From positions 9,396 through 73,395 of the forward strand of contig CBFGUG010000035.1 in assembly GCA_965651905.1 (NCBI GenBank): a DNA stretch of 64,000 nucleotides, read 5' to 3'. The stretch is from SZUA-265 sp965651905. GTDB lineage: Bacteria > Myxococcota_A > Polyangia > Polyangiales > Polyangiaceae. This document shows positions 42,802 through 53,501 of the stretch, piece after piece. The position numbers and the translations under genes are program-made. Each line of letters begins with the position of its first letter. Positions within the stretch are counted from its first letter, which is position 1. Under the pieces are notes generated by a model, which was given only the letters and a program-made list of their open reading frames with translations, had not been told where the DNA came from and made no database searches.

Positions 42802-43607
42802 TGCGTATCAAGAGCGAGACGATCCTCAGCCGCCTTCGAACGAGCCGTTCCTTGGGCGCTGCAGTGGTGCTGGCCGCGGGGCTCTCGACCATGGGTGCGA
42901 CGGCATTGGCCGCAGACGACAGCCATGCTGGTCACGACCATGCGGCAGGCGACCATGCGGCAGACGACCACGGCGGCGAACATGGTGATGCTCATGGCGA
43001 TCACCACGGCGGCGGCGAGGTCAACTGGTACTACGGCATGTTCGGCACCAGCGAAGAGATTGAGCATTCGAACTTCATGCAGCGCACGCCCGGCACCCCC
43101 GTGCCGATCTTGGCTCAGTTGTTCAACACGCTGATCCTGTTCTCGCTGCTGTACAAGTTCGGCAAGCAACCGATCGTCGATGGCTTGCGCAATCGCCGCG
43201 AAACCATTCTCAAGGGCATGGAAGAAGCGGGCAAGATGAAGGCCCAGGCCGAGGCTCAGCTCGACGAATACGAGCGTAAGTTGCAGCAGGTCGACGAAGA
43301 GATCGCTCGAGTGCGTAAGCAAATGAGCGAGATGGCCGCTGCGGAGCGCGAGCAGATCCTGGCCGAAGCCAAGAAGCGCCAAGAACGCATGGAGCGCGAC
43401 GCCAAGCTGCTGATTCAGCAAGAACTCAAGGCCGCTCGTCAGCAGTTGCTGGCCGCAGCCATCAGCGGCGCCGTGAACAGCGCCGAACGGTTGGTGCACG
43501 AAAAGGTCAACGCCGACGATCACACGCGGCTCAGTGACGAGTACTTGGCCGGGCTGCGGGATAGCCTGAGCAAGAGTGGTCTGGTTTCGACAGGAGGCGC
43601 CCAATGA
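42801..43607 (+). CDS. F-type ATP synthase subunit b (second copy) with exported His-rich N-terminus
   Basis: 268 residues, longer than a normal b subunit. A cleavable-looking signal (AAVVLAAGLSTMGATALA) is followed by a His/Asp/Gly-rich segment of about 35 residues (DDSHAGHDHAAGDHAADDHG and onward). A second hydrophobic helix (LAQLFNTLILFSLLYKFG) leads to the stalk coiled coil (RNRRETILKGMEEAGKMKAQ). The His-rich part would face the periplasm and could bind metal. ATG 42801 or GTG 42798 may start it. Its end overlaps atpH as ATGA. Confidence 0.88.
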   Translation: MRIKSETILSRLRTSRSLGAAVVLAAGLSTMGATALAADDSHAGHDHAAGDHAADDHGGEHGDAHGDHHGGGEVNWYYGMFGTSEEIEHSNFMQRTPGTPVPILAQLFNTLILFSLLYKFGKQPIVDGLRNRRETILKGMEEAGKMKAQAEAQLDEYERKLQQVDEEIARVRKQMSEMAAAEREQILAEAKKRQERMERDAKLLIQQELKAARQQLLAAAISGAVNSAERLVHEKVNADDHTRLSDEYLAGLRDSLSKSGLVSTGGAQ

Positions 43608-44149
43608 GTGACGCAGCAGCAGCCGATCGTTACGCCCGCGCACTGTTCGAACTCGGAGAAGAGAGCGGCAGTCTGGCGATGCTGACGGATCATATCGGCC
43701 GTTTCGCCGCAGAGCTGAGCGGCAGCAAGGAACTCCGCGACGTCGTCAACGACCCGACGTTGGAAGAGGCGCAGCGTGAGGCCATCGTGGCCGCAGTTGC
43801 TAGTCGGCTCAGCCTGAGCGCCCAGGCCGTCAATGCCCTCAAGCTGCTGGCGCGGCGGCATCGTTTGGGCAGCGTCGGCGCGATAGCCAAGCGGCTCGCG
43901 TTGTTCTCGGACGAGAAGCGCGGCGTGCTTCGAGTCGTGGTGCGTTCGGCCAAGCCGCTCACCGACGACTACGCCAGTCGCCTCAGCAACGAAATCTCCG
44001 CGGCGACGGGTAAGACCGTACTGCTCGAGAAGCACGTCGATCCAGAACTGATCGCGGGCGTCGTCACCCAGATCGGCGACAACACGATAGACGGCACCCT
44101 GCGCGGGCGCCTGCACAACTACGAGCAAACTCTGCTCGGAGCGGGCTGA
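43604..44149 (+). CDS. atpH: F-type ATP synthase subunit delta
   Basis: 181 residues. ADRYARALFELGEESGS at the start and VDPELIAGVVTQIGDNTIDGTLRGRL near the end are the OSCP/delta signature. It links the stalk to the alpha3beta3 head. An AGGAGG ribosome binding site lies inside the preceding gene, and the start overlaps that gene's stop. A 128-base gap separates it from atpA. Confidence 0.96.
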   Translation: MSDAAAADRYARALFELGEESGSLAMLTDHIGRFAAELSGSKELRDVVNDPTLEEAQREAIVAAVASRLSLSAQAVNALKLLARRHRLGSVGAIAKRLALFSDEKRGVLRVVVRSAKPLTDDYASRLSNEISAATGKTVLLEKHVDPELIAGVVTQIGDNTIDGTLRGRLHNYEQTLLGAG

Positions 44150-44277
44150 CGCCAACACGTCAGTCCTTCATCACAGCGCACACTCTCCAGTCGGCTTTGC
44201 CGACAATCGTTCCAACCCAGCAAACTCACGCACGCTTCTCGCGCGCTGCGGATTCAGTAAAACCAGGCAAGGTCATC

Positions 44278-45954
<1,677 letters not shown>

Positions 45955-46013
45955 GCCTTCCCCACGACCGAACTGATCACCCGCAGCAGTATTGACGGAG
46001 CAACGATAGAGCC

Positions 46014-46904
46014 GTGGCGAACCTGAAAGCGATTCGTAAGCGCATCTCGACGGTCAAGTCGACGCAGAAGATCACCCGGGCCATGAAGATGGTGGCCGGC
46101 GCTCGGCTCAACCGTGCACAACAGCGCATCACCGCCATGAGGCCTTACGCCGTCACCACGGGCAAAGTACTTCGAGAGGTGATCGCGAGTGGTACGAGCA
46201 CGGGAGATCAGCCGCACCCGCTCTTGGCCAGCCGTGAGAACAAGCGTGCGCTGTACGTCGTCGTCACCAGCGACCGCGGCCTGTGTGGTTCGTTCAACTC
46301 GGGCATCAACAAGCGCGTCGAAGGCATTTGGCGCGACGCAGAGAAGTCAGGTGGGCAGGTCCAATTGGCGCTCATCGGCCGCAAGGGGCGAGATTACTTC
46401 CGCCGCCGTGGTGCCCCCGTCTTCCACCAGTTCGAAGGTGTATGGGAGAACCTGGATCTGGATACCGCGCGGGGGGTGGCTCGCAAGATCATCGCGCCGT
46501 TCATCCGCGGCGAGGTCGACTCGATCTACCTGGTCTACAACGAGTTCAAGAGCGCGATCAGTCAGCAGGTAGTGGTCGAGCCGCTGCTGCCTCTGAGTTC
46601 GTTACTCAGCGACGACAAGACGGAAGCGGGCACCAGCAAGGCGGAGTTCATCTTTGAACCCGATCCGGATACACTTCTGGAGCGTTTGGTTCCGATGTAC
46701 GTCGAGATCACGGTGCTGCGAGCGCTGTACGAGTCGATGGCTTCGGAGCTTGGCGCCCGCATGACTGCAATGGACGCCGCAACGAAGAATGCGTCTGAAG
46801 TGATCGATACCCTGACGCTGCAGTACAACCGTGCTCGACAGGCGGCGATCACCACTGAAATCCTAGAGATTATCGGCGGCGCCGAAGCCCTGGAACAAGG
46901 CTGA
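46014..46904 (+). CDS. atpG: F-type ATP synthase subunit gamma
   Basis: 296 residues, GTG start. The N-terminal helix ANLKAIRKRISTVKSTQKIT and MKMVAGARLNRAQ, the VTSDRGLCGSFNSGINKR motif, and the C-terminal helix SEVIDTLTLQYNRARQAAITTEI are canonical for the rotor shaft. It is the last ATP synthase gene here: atpD and atpC do not follow, and atpB/atpE do not precede atpF. Confidence 0.97.
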   Translation: MANLKAIRKRISTVKSTQKITRAMKMVAGARLNRAQQRITAMRPYAVTTGKVLREVIASGTSTGDQPHPLLASRENKRALYVVVTSDRGLCGSFNSGINKRVEGIWRDAEKSGGQVQLALIGRKGRDYFRRRGAPVFHQFEGVWENLDLDTARGVARKIIAPFIRGEVDSIYLVYNEFKSAISQQVVVEPLLPLSSLLSDDKTEAGTSKAEFIFEPDPDTLLERLVPMYVEITVLRALYESMASELGARMTAMDAATKNASEVIDTLTLQYNRARQAAITTEILEIIGGAEALEQG

Positions 46905-47074
46905 CACCAATGTGATCGCGCCTGCGGTTTCGGCGCGCTGCGGCATAGACGCCCACTGACCAACGCAAGTCGTGAACTTCGCGTAACTCGTCGGTCAAAG
47001 CCTGATGCAATCGCGGGGTGTAATGCCCGGCGATGCGCGAACCTGATCGACAAAATACGCAGGTTTCAAAGCGT

Positions 47075-47102
47075 CCGACGAGCTTGCAAGATTTCTCGTC
47101 GG
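47075..47102. terminator. possible hairpin downstream of atpG
   Basis: CCGACGAG (47075-47082) and CTCGTCGG (47095-47102) form a perfect 8-bp stem with a 12-base loop. On the plus strand only GCCTTTGT follows, a weak T-tract, and the site lies 170 bases after atpG. It could end the ATP synthase transcript, but an intrinsic terminator is not certain. Confidence 0.35.
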
Positions 47103-47167
47103 GCCTTTGTAGTCCCAAGTCGTTGTGCTGGGTTACGGGGGCGCGACCTTGACTTACCGCCGCTTTG

Positions 47168-47923
47168 ATGGCTCGTTTGGCGGCACCAATGAAGTCATCC
47201 CAAGCGTTCGTTACTTGCTTAGGGCTGGGGCTGGCCGTCGCATGCGGCGGAAGTGAAGAAGCTGCGCCCAAGACGCCCGCCCTGAAACCTGCCGCCAAAC
47301 TCAGCGATTCATCCCAGCAGGAGAGCGAGGACGACAGCGAGGTCGTCCCGTCGCGTTGTGTGTATCGCAAGGGCGCGTGCATGCCGCCCATCCGCTGGGC
47401 GGAAAAATTGTGCGAAGGTGGGGTGTACCAAGACGTGGCGCTGTACATGTTCCGTTCAGGTACGCCCTGGACGCGCTTTTACATGCGCACGGGGCTGAAC
47501 GCTGTAAACGGCTGGGGCCCGACCATCGCCGAAGATCTGGTGTTCGCCGAGGAGGTGATCCCGATCAACTACCGCGGCCAGAGCAAGTCGTTTCACGTCG
47601 AGGGCTCCCTCGGTACGTTCGATGTGCTGCGCTGGAACGGCAGCTGCGTGACCCTGGACCTCGGGGAGATCACCAAGAAGCGCCCGTCGACCCCCAAGAA
47701 CTCTCGCGTCGACTGGAAAGAGATCAGCGAGAACATGCAGGACGCGCTGCTCGAGAGTTCCGAAGTCGAGCGTGTGTATCAATCGCGCCGCAAGGAATGC
47801 AAAGGCGCGAGCATCGGGCGAGTCACCGCAGAATGTGAACGTCTCGACAAGGAGCTGATGCGGGTCATCGCCAGCTACGTGCGCGAGGCCAAGACACTAC
47901 CGCCTCCCGGCCTCTACCCCTGA
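47168..47923 (+). CDS. lipoprotein, unknown
   Basis: 251 residues from ATG 47168; a second ATG at 47189 gives an even tidier lipoprotein signal (MKSSQAFVTCLGLGLAVAC). The mature part has a Ser/Glu/Asp linker, then a compact domain with four Cys (CVYRKGACMPP, AEKLCEGG, GSCVTLDLGE) and a C-terminal basic helical region (RRKECKGASIGRVTAECERL). Not recognised. It converges with the substrate-binding-like gene, only six bases apart. Confidence 0.82.
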   Translation: MARLAAPMKSSQAFVTCLGLGLAVACGGSEEAAPKTPALKPAAKLSDSSQQESEDDSEVVPSRCVYRKGACMPPIRWAEKLCEGGVYQDVALYMFRSGTPWTRFYMRTGLNAVNGWGPTIAEDLVFAEEVIPINYRGQSKSFHVEGSLGTFDVLRWNGSCVTLDLGEITKKRPSTPKNSRVDWKEISENMQDALLESSEVERVYQSRRKECKGASIGRVTAECERLDKELMRVIASYVREAKTLPPPGLYP

Positions 47924-47929
47924 GTGGCG

Positions 47930-49237
47930 TCAGCCTGGGGGCACGCGGAACACGTTGCCCAGCTCCCAACCCTCCACACGCCTGACGTCAGGGGGCCTGG
48001 CGACCACGACGCGCAGCTGACCGACCACGGCCAAGCTGAGTGACGCCGTGGTGCGTTCGACCATTTCTGCCTCCGTGAGCCCTGGGGCGAGTTTGGGCGC
48101 GCGCCTGGCGAACTGCGGGTTGGCTTCATGCAGTAGGCTCAACTGCCGTGCCCGGACGCTACTGCCCGCGTGACGAACCACATCGAGCAAGAAGCAGAAG
48201 TCGCCGCTGCGTTTGCGCTTGTGCAAGTCGGCAGCCGAGCTGCTCTCCAGCGTGATCGGGTGCCCGCTACTGGATAACAGCTGGCTCAGTGAGCGCCCCA
48301 GTTCGAGCAGATACGGACAGTCGTCGCGGGCTAAGAGCGTGCAGCTGGGGCCCGCGTAGCGCGTCGGGGTCGCGCGATTGGGCAACGGTCCGAGCCCAAA
48401 ACGCTCCAGGCGTGGCGCAGGGATGTTCGCGAGCAGACTCGCGGCGGTGCCCGGCGCGCCCCAGCGCCCCGCACCGCGGCCGCTGTGCAGCACTACCCAA
48501 CCGACTTCGCTGGCATCGACCAACTCGGTATCGGGCCGCGGCGCGTGAAGACCGCGGCCGAGCCAACCCAAGTCGACGTGACCAGCTTCAAAAGCACGCA
48601 ACGCCTCGGCCAGATCGGCGGCGGGTTGGACGCGAATGCGCTCGAGATACGCGGGACCTCGGGGCGCCCAAGGGTTGCGTCGCAGCTCGAGACCATTTCT
48701 GTTGAAGCGCGCACGGAAGGCCCCCGTGCCGTCGGGCGCCCCAGGGGAGAACGAACGCGGCAGAATCGCCGTAAGTGGGCTGCTGAGCATCTCGGCGAGG
48801 GCATCGGGGGCGACATCCTCGAACACCACCCAGCCGTCGGCGGCGCGCGGCGGCGCGTGATCGGCCATCAGCGCGTGGGCACCGAAACGCCGCGCGCGTT
48901 GCAGCGACCAAAGCAAGTCGCGTGAGCTCAAGGGGCGATCGATCGAGCTGCGCAGACCCGGGCGCAGCCGCACCTTCGAGCCACTGCCCACGGCAACGGG
49001 GCGCTCGGCAGCCAGCGTGGGGTAGGTGCGCCCGTGTTGATCTACGGCAAACAGCGGCTCAGCCACGGCGTGCCCGAACACGGCCGCCACGATGTCGTTC
49101 GAGTCGTGTGGATCGAGTCGAGCGAGCGACCACGGCACGCTCATCTTCAGCTCACCGTCGAGGGGCAAGCGCCCGAGCCCGAGGGACGCGCCGCCCGCGG
49201 CCATCAAACTCAAGAAGTTGCGTCGCGACAGCCTCAT
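47930..49237 (-). CDS. Tat-exported family-5-like solute-binding protein
   Basis: 435 residues. The N-terminus MRLSRRNFLSLMAAGGASLG is a twin-arginine signal. The mature sequence follows the extracellular solute-binding protein family 5 pattern: DPHDSNDIVAAVFGHAVAEPL, YPTLAAERPV, VRLRPGLRSS, LSSRDLLWSLQRAR, DGTGAFRARFNRNGLELRRN and FEAGHVDLGWLG. No ABC permease or ATPase gene is adjacent, so the cargo and transporter are unknown; it may be a stand-alone binding protein. ATG 49237 is chosen because it overlaps the preceding stop as ATGA. Confidence 0.85.
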   Translation of the reverse strand: MRLSRRNFLSLMAAGGASLGLGRLPLDGELKMSVPWSLARLDPHDSNDIVAAVFGHAVAEPLFAVDQHGRTYPTLAAERPVAVGSGSKVRLRPGLRSSIDRPLSSRDLLWSLQRARRFGAHALMADHAPPRAADGWVVFEDVAPDALAEMLSSPLTAILPRSFSPGAPDGTGAFRARFNRNGLELRRNPWAPRGPAYLERIRVQPAADLAEALRAFEAGHVDLGWLGRGLHAPRPDTELVDASEVGWVVLHSGRGAGRWGAPGTAASLLANIPAPRLERFGLGPLPNRATPTRYAGPSCTLLARDDCPYLLELGRSLSQLLSSSGHPITLESSSAADLHKRKRSGDFCFLLDVVRHAGSSVRARQLSLLHEANPQFARRAPKLAPGLTEAEMVERTTASLSLAVVGQLRVVVARPPDVRRVEGWELGNVFRVPPG

Positions 49238-50646
49238 CGCAGTACCCAAACCTGATCACCCGTTGCCAGCACTAGCGGCGCAAGCCCCGAGTCTTCGGCG
49301 GGGCATACCGTCAACGCGTCGATGCCGCTGGGGACCGCGAGTTCGAAAGCGGGCGTGGGCGGCGAGGGTGGGGCCCAAGAGTAAACATTCAACTGGTCCT
49401 TTTTCGGATCCAGCGTAGAGCTGGAGACTGCAATTTCGATGCTGCCGTCGCCATCGAGATCGCCCAGCGCAGCTTGCGCGCCGCTGCCTTTGATGCTGGT
49501 GTGATCGCCTGCGTCAGAGGAGACGTTCAAACTGTCTTCGCCCAGACGGCGCGCCGCCCAGTAACGCACGTGGCCTCCCTCGGGAGTAGAGATCCGCGCG
49601 CCCGCAACCGCGTCGATCAAGTGCACTTCACTGGCGAGCCCAGGCTTTGCGTCGCTGCTACACGGCCGCGGCTCGGGTAGTAAACCCACACCCGAACGCC
49701 GAGCGCAGCCCGCGTCGGACCACGGCAACATCCCGGGAAGGGACGCGAGCGGCTCGAGTGTTGGCGAGAGGCGAACCCAGTTGGCGCGGTCGGTCGAGCC
49801 CACGTCGAGGTGCTGCCCCTCCGCGAGCGTCACACTGCTGAGCGGTTGGCGCAGAGGTACGGGCGCGATGGCGGAGAGCTCTCCCCACGCCACCGTTCGT
49901 TCGTTCGTCAGCCTGCCGTCGAGCAAGCGGCCCACGACGATGTGATGGCGACCCGCGGCCACGATTTCGAGGGAGTCATCGCCATCCAGATCGCCGCAGC
50001 CGAGGGCAGGCGCTTGGTCGATGGGCATGGTCGCCTTGACGGTGCTCGAGAGCACCAAGGGCACCTTGGGAAGAAAGCTGCGCAGCTCGGCGTCCAGTTG
50101 CGCGCTGCTGAAGGCGTGGTGCGTGGAGCTCGGGTTGGGTTGTTTGATACGCGCCCAAAACCCGCGCGGCGTCGTGATCACGTCAGCCGTGACGTTCAGG
50201 CCCGCCGCAACCAGCTCGGGGGTGAGCAGCACCAAGTGTTCGTGATGGCGCGCTCGCAGCTGTGCGTCCGCGCGGCTGGCGACGCTGCCACCGTCGTGCA
50301 TCGCGCCGTACCCTGCAACCAAACGCGCCAAACGTTCGCCCAAGGCTTCGCTTCTGCTGCCCTTGGGGCCGCCGCTCAGGTGTTGGCTGACGACCAACGC
50401 CGTGGGTAGTTTGGGCAGCTGTCGATTGAGCTCGCACGCGATCGTGCCGAGCGCCGTGGGCTGCTCGCAGCCAGACGCTTCGGGCGCTGGCGTCGCAGCG
50501 GGTGGTGCGGAAGGAGCTGCGGTCTTGGGCGCTGCCTCAGCAGACGACGCGTCTGGAGCAGCGGCGGCCGGTTGAGCTGCGACGTTGGCTACGCCCAGCC
50601 AAGCGCACGTGAGAGAAAAAATGCCGAACCGCGCGGAGCTTGCCAT
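49234..50646 (-). CDS. exported FG-GAP repeat protein
   Basis: 470 residues. Signal peptide (FGIFSLTCAWLGVANVAAQ), an Ala/Pro-rich linker, a mixed domain (LPTALVVSQHLSGGPKGSRS...HLVLLTPELVAAGLNVTADV) and then propeller-like repeats with Ca-type loops LGCGDLDGDDSLEIVAAG and LGDLDGDGSIEIAVSS. Its stop overlaps the Tat substrate-binding gene, so the two are coupled and may work together at the cell surface. It diverges from the methyltransferase gene at 50774. Confidence 0.85.
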   Translation of the reverse strand: MASSARFGIFSLTCAWLGVANVAAQPAAAAPDASSAEAAPKTAAPSAPPAATPAPEASGCEQPTALGTIACELNRQLPKLPTALVVSQHLSGGPKGSRSEALGERLARLVAGYGAMHDGGSVASRADAQLRARHHEHLVLLTPELVAAGLNVTADVITTPRGFWARIKQPNPSSTHHAFSSAQLDAELRSFLPKVPLVLSSTVKATMPIDQAPALGCGDLDGDDSLEIVAAGRHHIVVGRLLDGRLTNERTVAWGELSAIAPVPLRQPLSSVTLAEGQHLDVGSTDRANWVRLSPTLEPLASLPGMLPWSDAGCARRSGVGLLPEPRPCSSDAKPGLASEVHLIDAVAGARISTPEGGHVRYWAARRLGEDSLNVSSDAGDHTSIKGSGAQAALGDLDGDGSIEIAVSSSTLDPKKDQLNVYSWAPPSPPTPAFELAVPSGIDALTVCPAEDSGLAPLVLATGDQVWVLR

Positions 50647-50773
50647 GGCCGTTCAATACTGCTCGCGGTGGGCCCGACGCAAGCACTCGGGGCAGCAGGC
50701 GGGGCAGCGCACGGCGGCAAGGCACGTGGATTGTGCTCGCGAGGGCGAAGCGTGTGCGTTAGACCGCGCGTGC

Positions 50774-51943
50774 ATGAGCGCTGCGCCACTTCGTTTGCCC
50801 GAACGTCTCGAATCGGCGCTGGTGCTGGGGCACCCGTGGGTATACCGCGAGCAGGTGCCCCAGAGGTTTGCCGCGCCGAGCGGCAGTTTCGTCAAGCTCA
50901 CCTGCGGCAAGTTTCAAGGTTGGGCGCTGTGGGACGCCGAGTCGGCGATTGCCCTGCGAGTGTATTCACGCGAACGTCGCCCCGACGCGAAGTTCTTCGA
51001 AGCCCGCCTGCGTGAAGCCTGGCAACTGCGCGCGCCCCTGCTCGACCAGCAAACGGATGCCTTCCGCTGGGTTTACGGCGAGGCCGACGGCTTGCCGGGC
51101 ATCGTCGTCGACTACTACGCGGGCCACGCCGTGATCGTGTGCGACTGCGCCGCGGCCGCGAGCGTCGCCCGTGGTCTCGTCAGCGCGCTGTGCGAAGTCG
51201 CGCCGCTGAAGGCCGTGATCTATCGGCGCCGCGACGCCGCCATCGCCGAGCGCCTGGAGTTACTCTGGGGCAACGCGCTGCCCGAAAAACTCGTGATCCA
51301 GGAACACGGCTTGAAGCTGCTGGTCGATCTGGCTGCTGGACAGAAGACAGGTCTGTTCCTCGACCATCGCGAAAACCGTGCCCACGTCGAGCGGCTGTCT
51401 GCAGGTAAACGCGTGCTCAATCTGTTCGCCTACAGCGGTGCGTTCTCTCTCGCGGCCCTGCGCGGCGGTGCCAGCTCCGTCGTCAGCGTCGACGTCGCGC
51501 CCGAAGCCGCCGTTGACGCCGCCGCCAACGTCGAACTCAACGGCCTGGATTCCAAACGTCACGAGTTCGCGGTCGCGGACGTGTTCGACTACCTCGAACA
51601 AGCCCGCGTCCGCAAACGACACTTCGACCTGATCGTCTGCGACCCCCCAAGCTTTGCCCGCAGCAACGCCCACCTCGACAAAGCGCTGAAGGCTTACACC
51701 CGCGTCAACGCTGCCGCGCTGAAACTCAGCGCAGCTGGCGGTCTCTACGCCGCCGCCAGCTGCACGGGCCGCGTCACCCCCGACGCCTTCAAGACCAGCC
51801 TCGCCCAATCCGCCCGCCGCGCCCAACGCCGCTTCCAAATCATCGCCGAACGCGGCCAACCCCTCGACCACCCCGTGTTACTCTCGCACCCCGAAGGACG
51901 CTACTTGAAGTTCGTGTTGGGACGAGTGCTGGAGCGGGTTTAG
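50774..51943 (+). CDS. class I SAM-dependent rRNA methyltransferase (RlmI-like)
   Basis: 389 residues. An N-terminal PUA-type domain (ALVLGHPWVYREQV, GSFVKL) is followed by an EEHEE linker with RWVYGEADGLPGIVVDYY, and a Rossmann methyltransferase with GQKTGLFLDHRENRAHV, VLNLFAYSGAFSLAALRGGA and the catalytic/base-binding VCDPPSFARS. This is the RlmI (23S rRNA m5C1962) family plan. The start is set by the PUA homology; 189 bases of in-frame upstream sequence look non-coding. Confidence 0.93.
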   Translation: MSAAPLRLPERLESALVLGHPWVYREQVPQRFAAPSGSFVKLTCGKFQGWALWDAESAIALRVYSRERRPDAKFFEARLREAWQLRAPLLDQQTDAFRWVYGEADGLPGIVVDYYAGHAVIVCDCAAAASVARGLVSALCEVAPLKAVIYRRRDAAIAERLELLWGNALPEKLVIQEHGLKLLVDLAAGQKTGLFLDHRENRAHVERLSAGKRVLNLFAYSGAFSLAALRGGASSVVSVDVAPEAAVDAAANVELNGLDSKRHEFAVADVFDYLEQARVRKRHFDLIVCDPPSFARSNAHLDKALKAYTRVNAAALKLSAAGGLYAAASCTGRVTPDAFKTSLAQSARRAQRRFQIIAERGQPLDHPVLLSHPEGRYLKFVLGRVLERV

Positions 51944-51981
51944 GTGCTTCGGGCGACGCGGTAGCAAGCATTCGTCGCGAA

Positions 51982-52842
51982 CTAACGCGCATTGGGCTTC
52001 TTCGTAGCAGTGGGGCGAGCGCGCGTCTTGGTGCGTGCGGATTTCTTTTGGGCTGGCGGTTTCTTCTTCTTGGTGGCTGGCTTCACGGTAGCTGGCTTCA
52101 CGGTAGCTGGCTTCACGGTAGCTGGCTTCACCGCAGCTGGCTTCTTGAGGGCCGCCTTGGCGACAGCTCGGCGAGACCGTTTGTCTGCTGCCAGAGGCGC
52201 GCCAACGTCGACCACCCGCGACTGGATCCCGAGCGGACGCGTCGGCGGGACGACGAGAGCTGCCACACCCCTGACGAAGAAGCTACGCACGTTGGGCCAA
52301 TCGTCAGCGGCTTCGCCCGGCAGCGCTGCTTCTGCCTCTGCATCATCGAAGTGACTGAGGGCACGCAGCACCAACCCTCGATTGACGTCAGTCTCGTAAA
52401 CCTCGGACAAGGCCTCCAAGCACTGCAGCAACCCCAGTCCGTGCATCTGAAGCATCACATAAAGGTCGAAGAAATCACGCCGTGTTCCGCGGTCCAGAAT
52501 GGCGTGGGTTTTCGTCGCCAGAACGCCGGTCACGGTGAGCACGGCATCCTCCACGTGACGTTCCAGCTGCGGCAACACGAAGATGGAAACGTCGATGCCT
52601 TCGAAGTTCAGATGTGTCGTGTTCTTCGAGGTCTCGAGCAGTTCCACCCGCCCTTTCCGCTGCAACTCGGCGACCAGCGACTTCAAGTCTCGGGCGCGCA
52701 GTACCCCGAAGTCCGCATCATTGCTCGGCCTGTACGGTGCAAAGCAGCGCACCGCCTGACCGCCAATCACGAACCACACCTTACTTTCAGCCACGCCGGC
52801 AACGAGGCGATCGGGCAGCACTTCCAGTGGTGAACGCGGCAT
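51982..52842 (-). CDS. AbiEii-like nucleotidyltransferase with histone-H1-like tail
   Basis: 286 residues. The first 215 residues follow the nucleotidyltransferase AbiEii/AbiGii toxin pattern: WFVIGGQAVRCFAPYRPSNDADFGVL with the GG and D-x-D catalytic elements, then IDVSIFVLP and KTHAILDRGTRRDFFDLYVML. From about residue 215 it becomes a Lys/Ala/Pro-rich tail with KPATV repeats resembling histone H1. The tail is encoded by a tandem repeat and should bind nucleic acid or be disordered. It starts right at the stop of the upstream 181-residue gene (TGAATG). A toxin role is inference from the family. Confidence 0.8.
   Translation of the reverse strand: MPRSPLEVLPDRLVAGVAESKVWFVIGGQAVRCFAPYRPSNDADFGVLRARDLKSLVAELQRKGRVELLETSKNTTHLNFEGIDVSIFVLPQLERHVEDAVLTVTGVLATKTHAILDRGTRRDFFDLYVMLQMHGLGLLQCLEALSEVYETDVNRGLVLRALSHFDDAEAEAALPGEAADDWPNVRSFFVRGVAALVVPPTRPLGIQSRVVDVGAPLAADKRSRRAVAKAALKKPAAVKPATVKPATVKPATVKPATKKKKPPAQKKSARTKTRARPTATKKPNAR
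52076..52145 (-). repeat. 15-bp tandem repeat encoding KPATV units
   Basis: Units GCTGGCTTCACGGTA (plus strand) repeat at 52076, 52091 and 52106, with a diverged fourth at 52121 and a partial fifth. They encode the Lys-Pro-Ala-Thr-Val repeats of the tail of the nucleotidyltransferase. In-frame expansion or loss would change tail length without breaking the enzyme. Confidence 0.85.
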
Positions 52843-53388
52843 TCAAATCCCTCGGTATTGCATCACGGCGGTGAGCAAACTGCGGCTCTTGGGGCGCCAC
52901 CCGCGGCGCTTGGCAGCGTCGACCAAACACAGCCAGGGAAGGCCCGCCGCGAAGCTGATGGCGCGAGGTGAACCATAGTTGAACGCATGAAACACCAGCT
53001 GCCCGCCGCCAACTCTGGGCCCTTCTAGGTTGTACAGCGCTCGCACCACGTCTTCTGGCAACTGGGCCAGCTGGTACTCGGGCGCTTTGGCACGAGCAAC
53101 GGCGTTGTAGACCGAACTTCGACTCGGCGGTCTGCATCCCACGCTACCGCAAAACGCTGCGATCTCATGGGCAACCTCGCTCAGCGCGGGCCGCTCGGGG
53201 GTCTGCAGTAGCCGCTGGAGCTCTCGCTCCACGACCTCAGGAATGCGCGCCCGCCCGCGATCAGCCCGCACACCATTCGGTTGCGCGGCGACCCCACCGC
53301 GGAAACGCCGCTCCGCCCGAGCGATGGACGATTTGAGGTCTATTTCTGACACGGGATGTAGGTTACGGCAGGCTCGAAGCGCTGGCAA
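52843..53388 (-). CDS. partner protein of the AbiEii-like nucleotidyltransferase, unknown
   Basis: 181 residues in the longest form; GTG at 53352 (VSEIDLKSSIARAERRF) is an equally likely start. It is a helical N-terminal half (RARIPEVVERELQRLLQTPERP, a possible winged-helix) followed by a compact domain with YNLEGPRVGGGQLVFHAFNYGSPRAISFAAGLPW. It is immediately upstream of the nucleotidyltransferase with no gap, the usual position of the antitoxin/regulator in AbiEi-AbiEii pairs. It does not visibly match the AbiEi family, so its role as antitoxin is a guess from context. Confidence 0.68.
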   Translation of the reverse strand: MPALRACRNLHPVSEIDLKSSIARAERRFRGGVAAQPNGVRADRGRARIPEVVERELQRLLQTPERPALSEVAHEIAAFCGSVGCRPPSRSSVYNAVARAKAPEYQLAQLPEDVVRALYNLEGPRVGGGQLVFHAFNYGSPRAISFAAGLPWLCLVDAAKRRGWRPKSRSLLTAVMQYRGI

Positions 53389-53501
53389 CGCTGGGAAGCA
53401 CGCTGGTAAGTGGACGGCGGAACGGAAACGGCCATCAGACGCGATTCCTTCTACTTGCCAGGGGCCTCGACGCTACACCCTCGACACGTTCGAGACGTCG
53501 C

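Noticed and set aside
46870..47448. 192-residue minus-strand frame after atpG
   Set aside because: Overlaps the end of atpG and the following lipoprotein gene, with no signal, domain or ribosome binding site.
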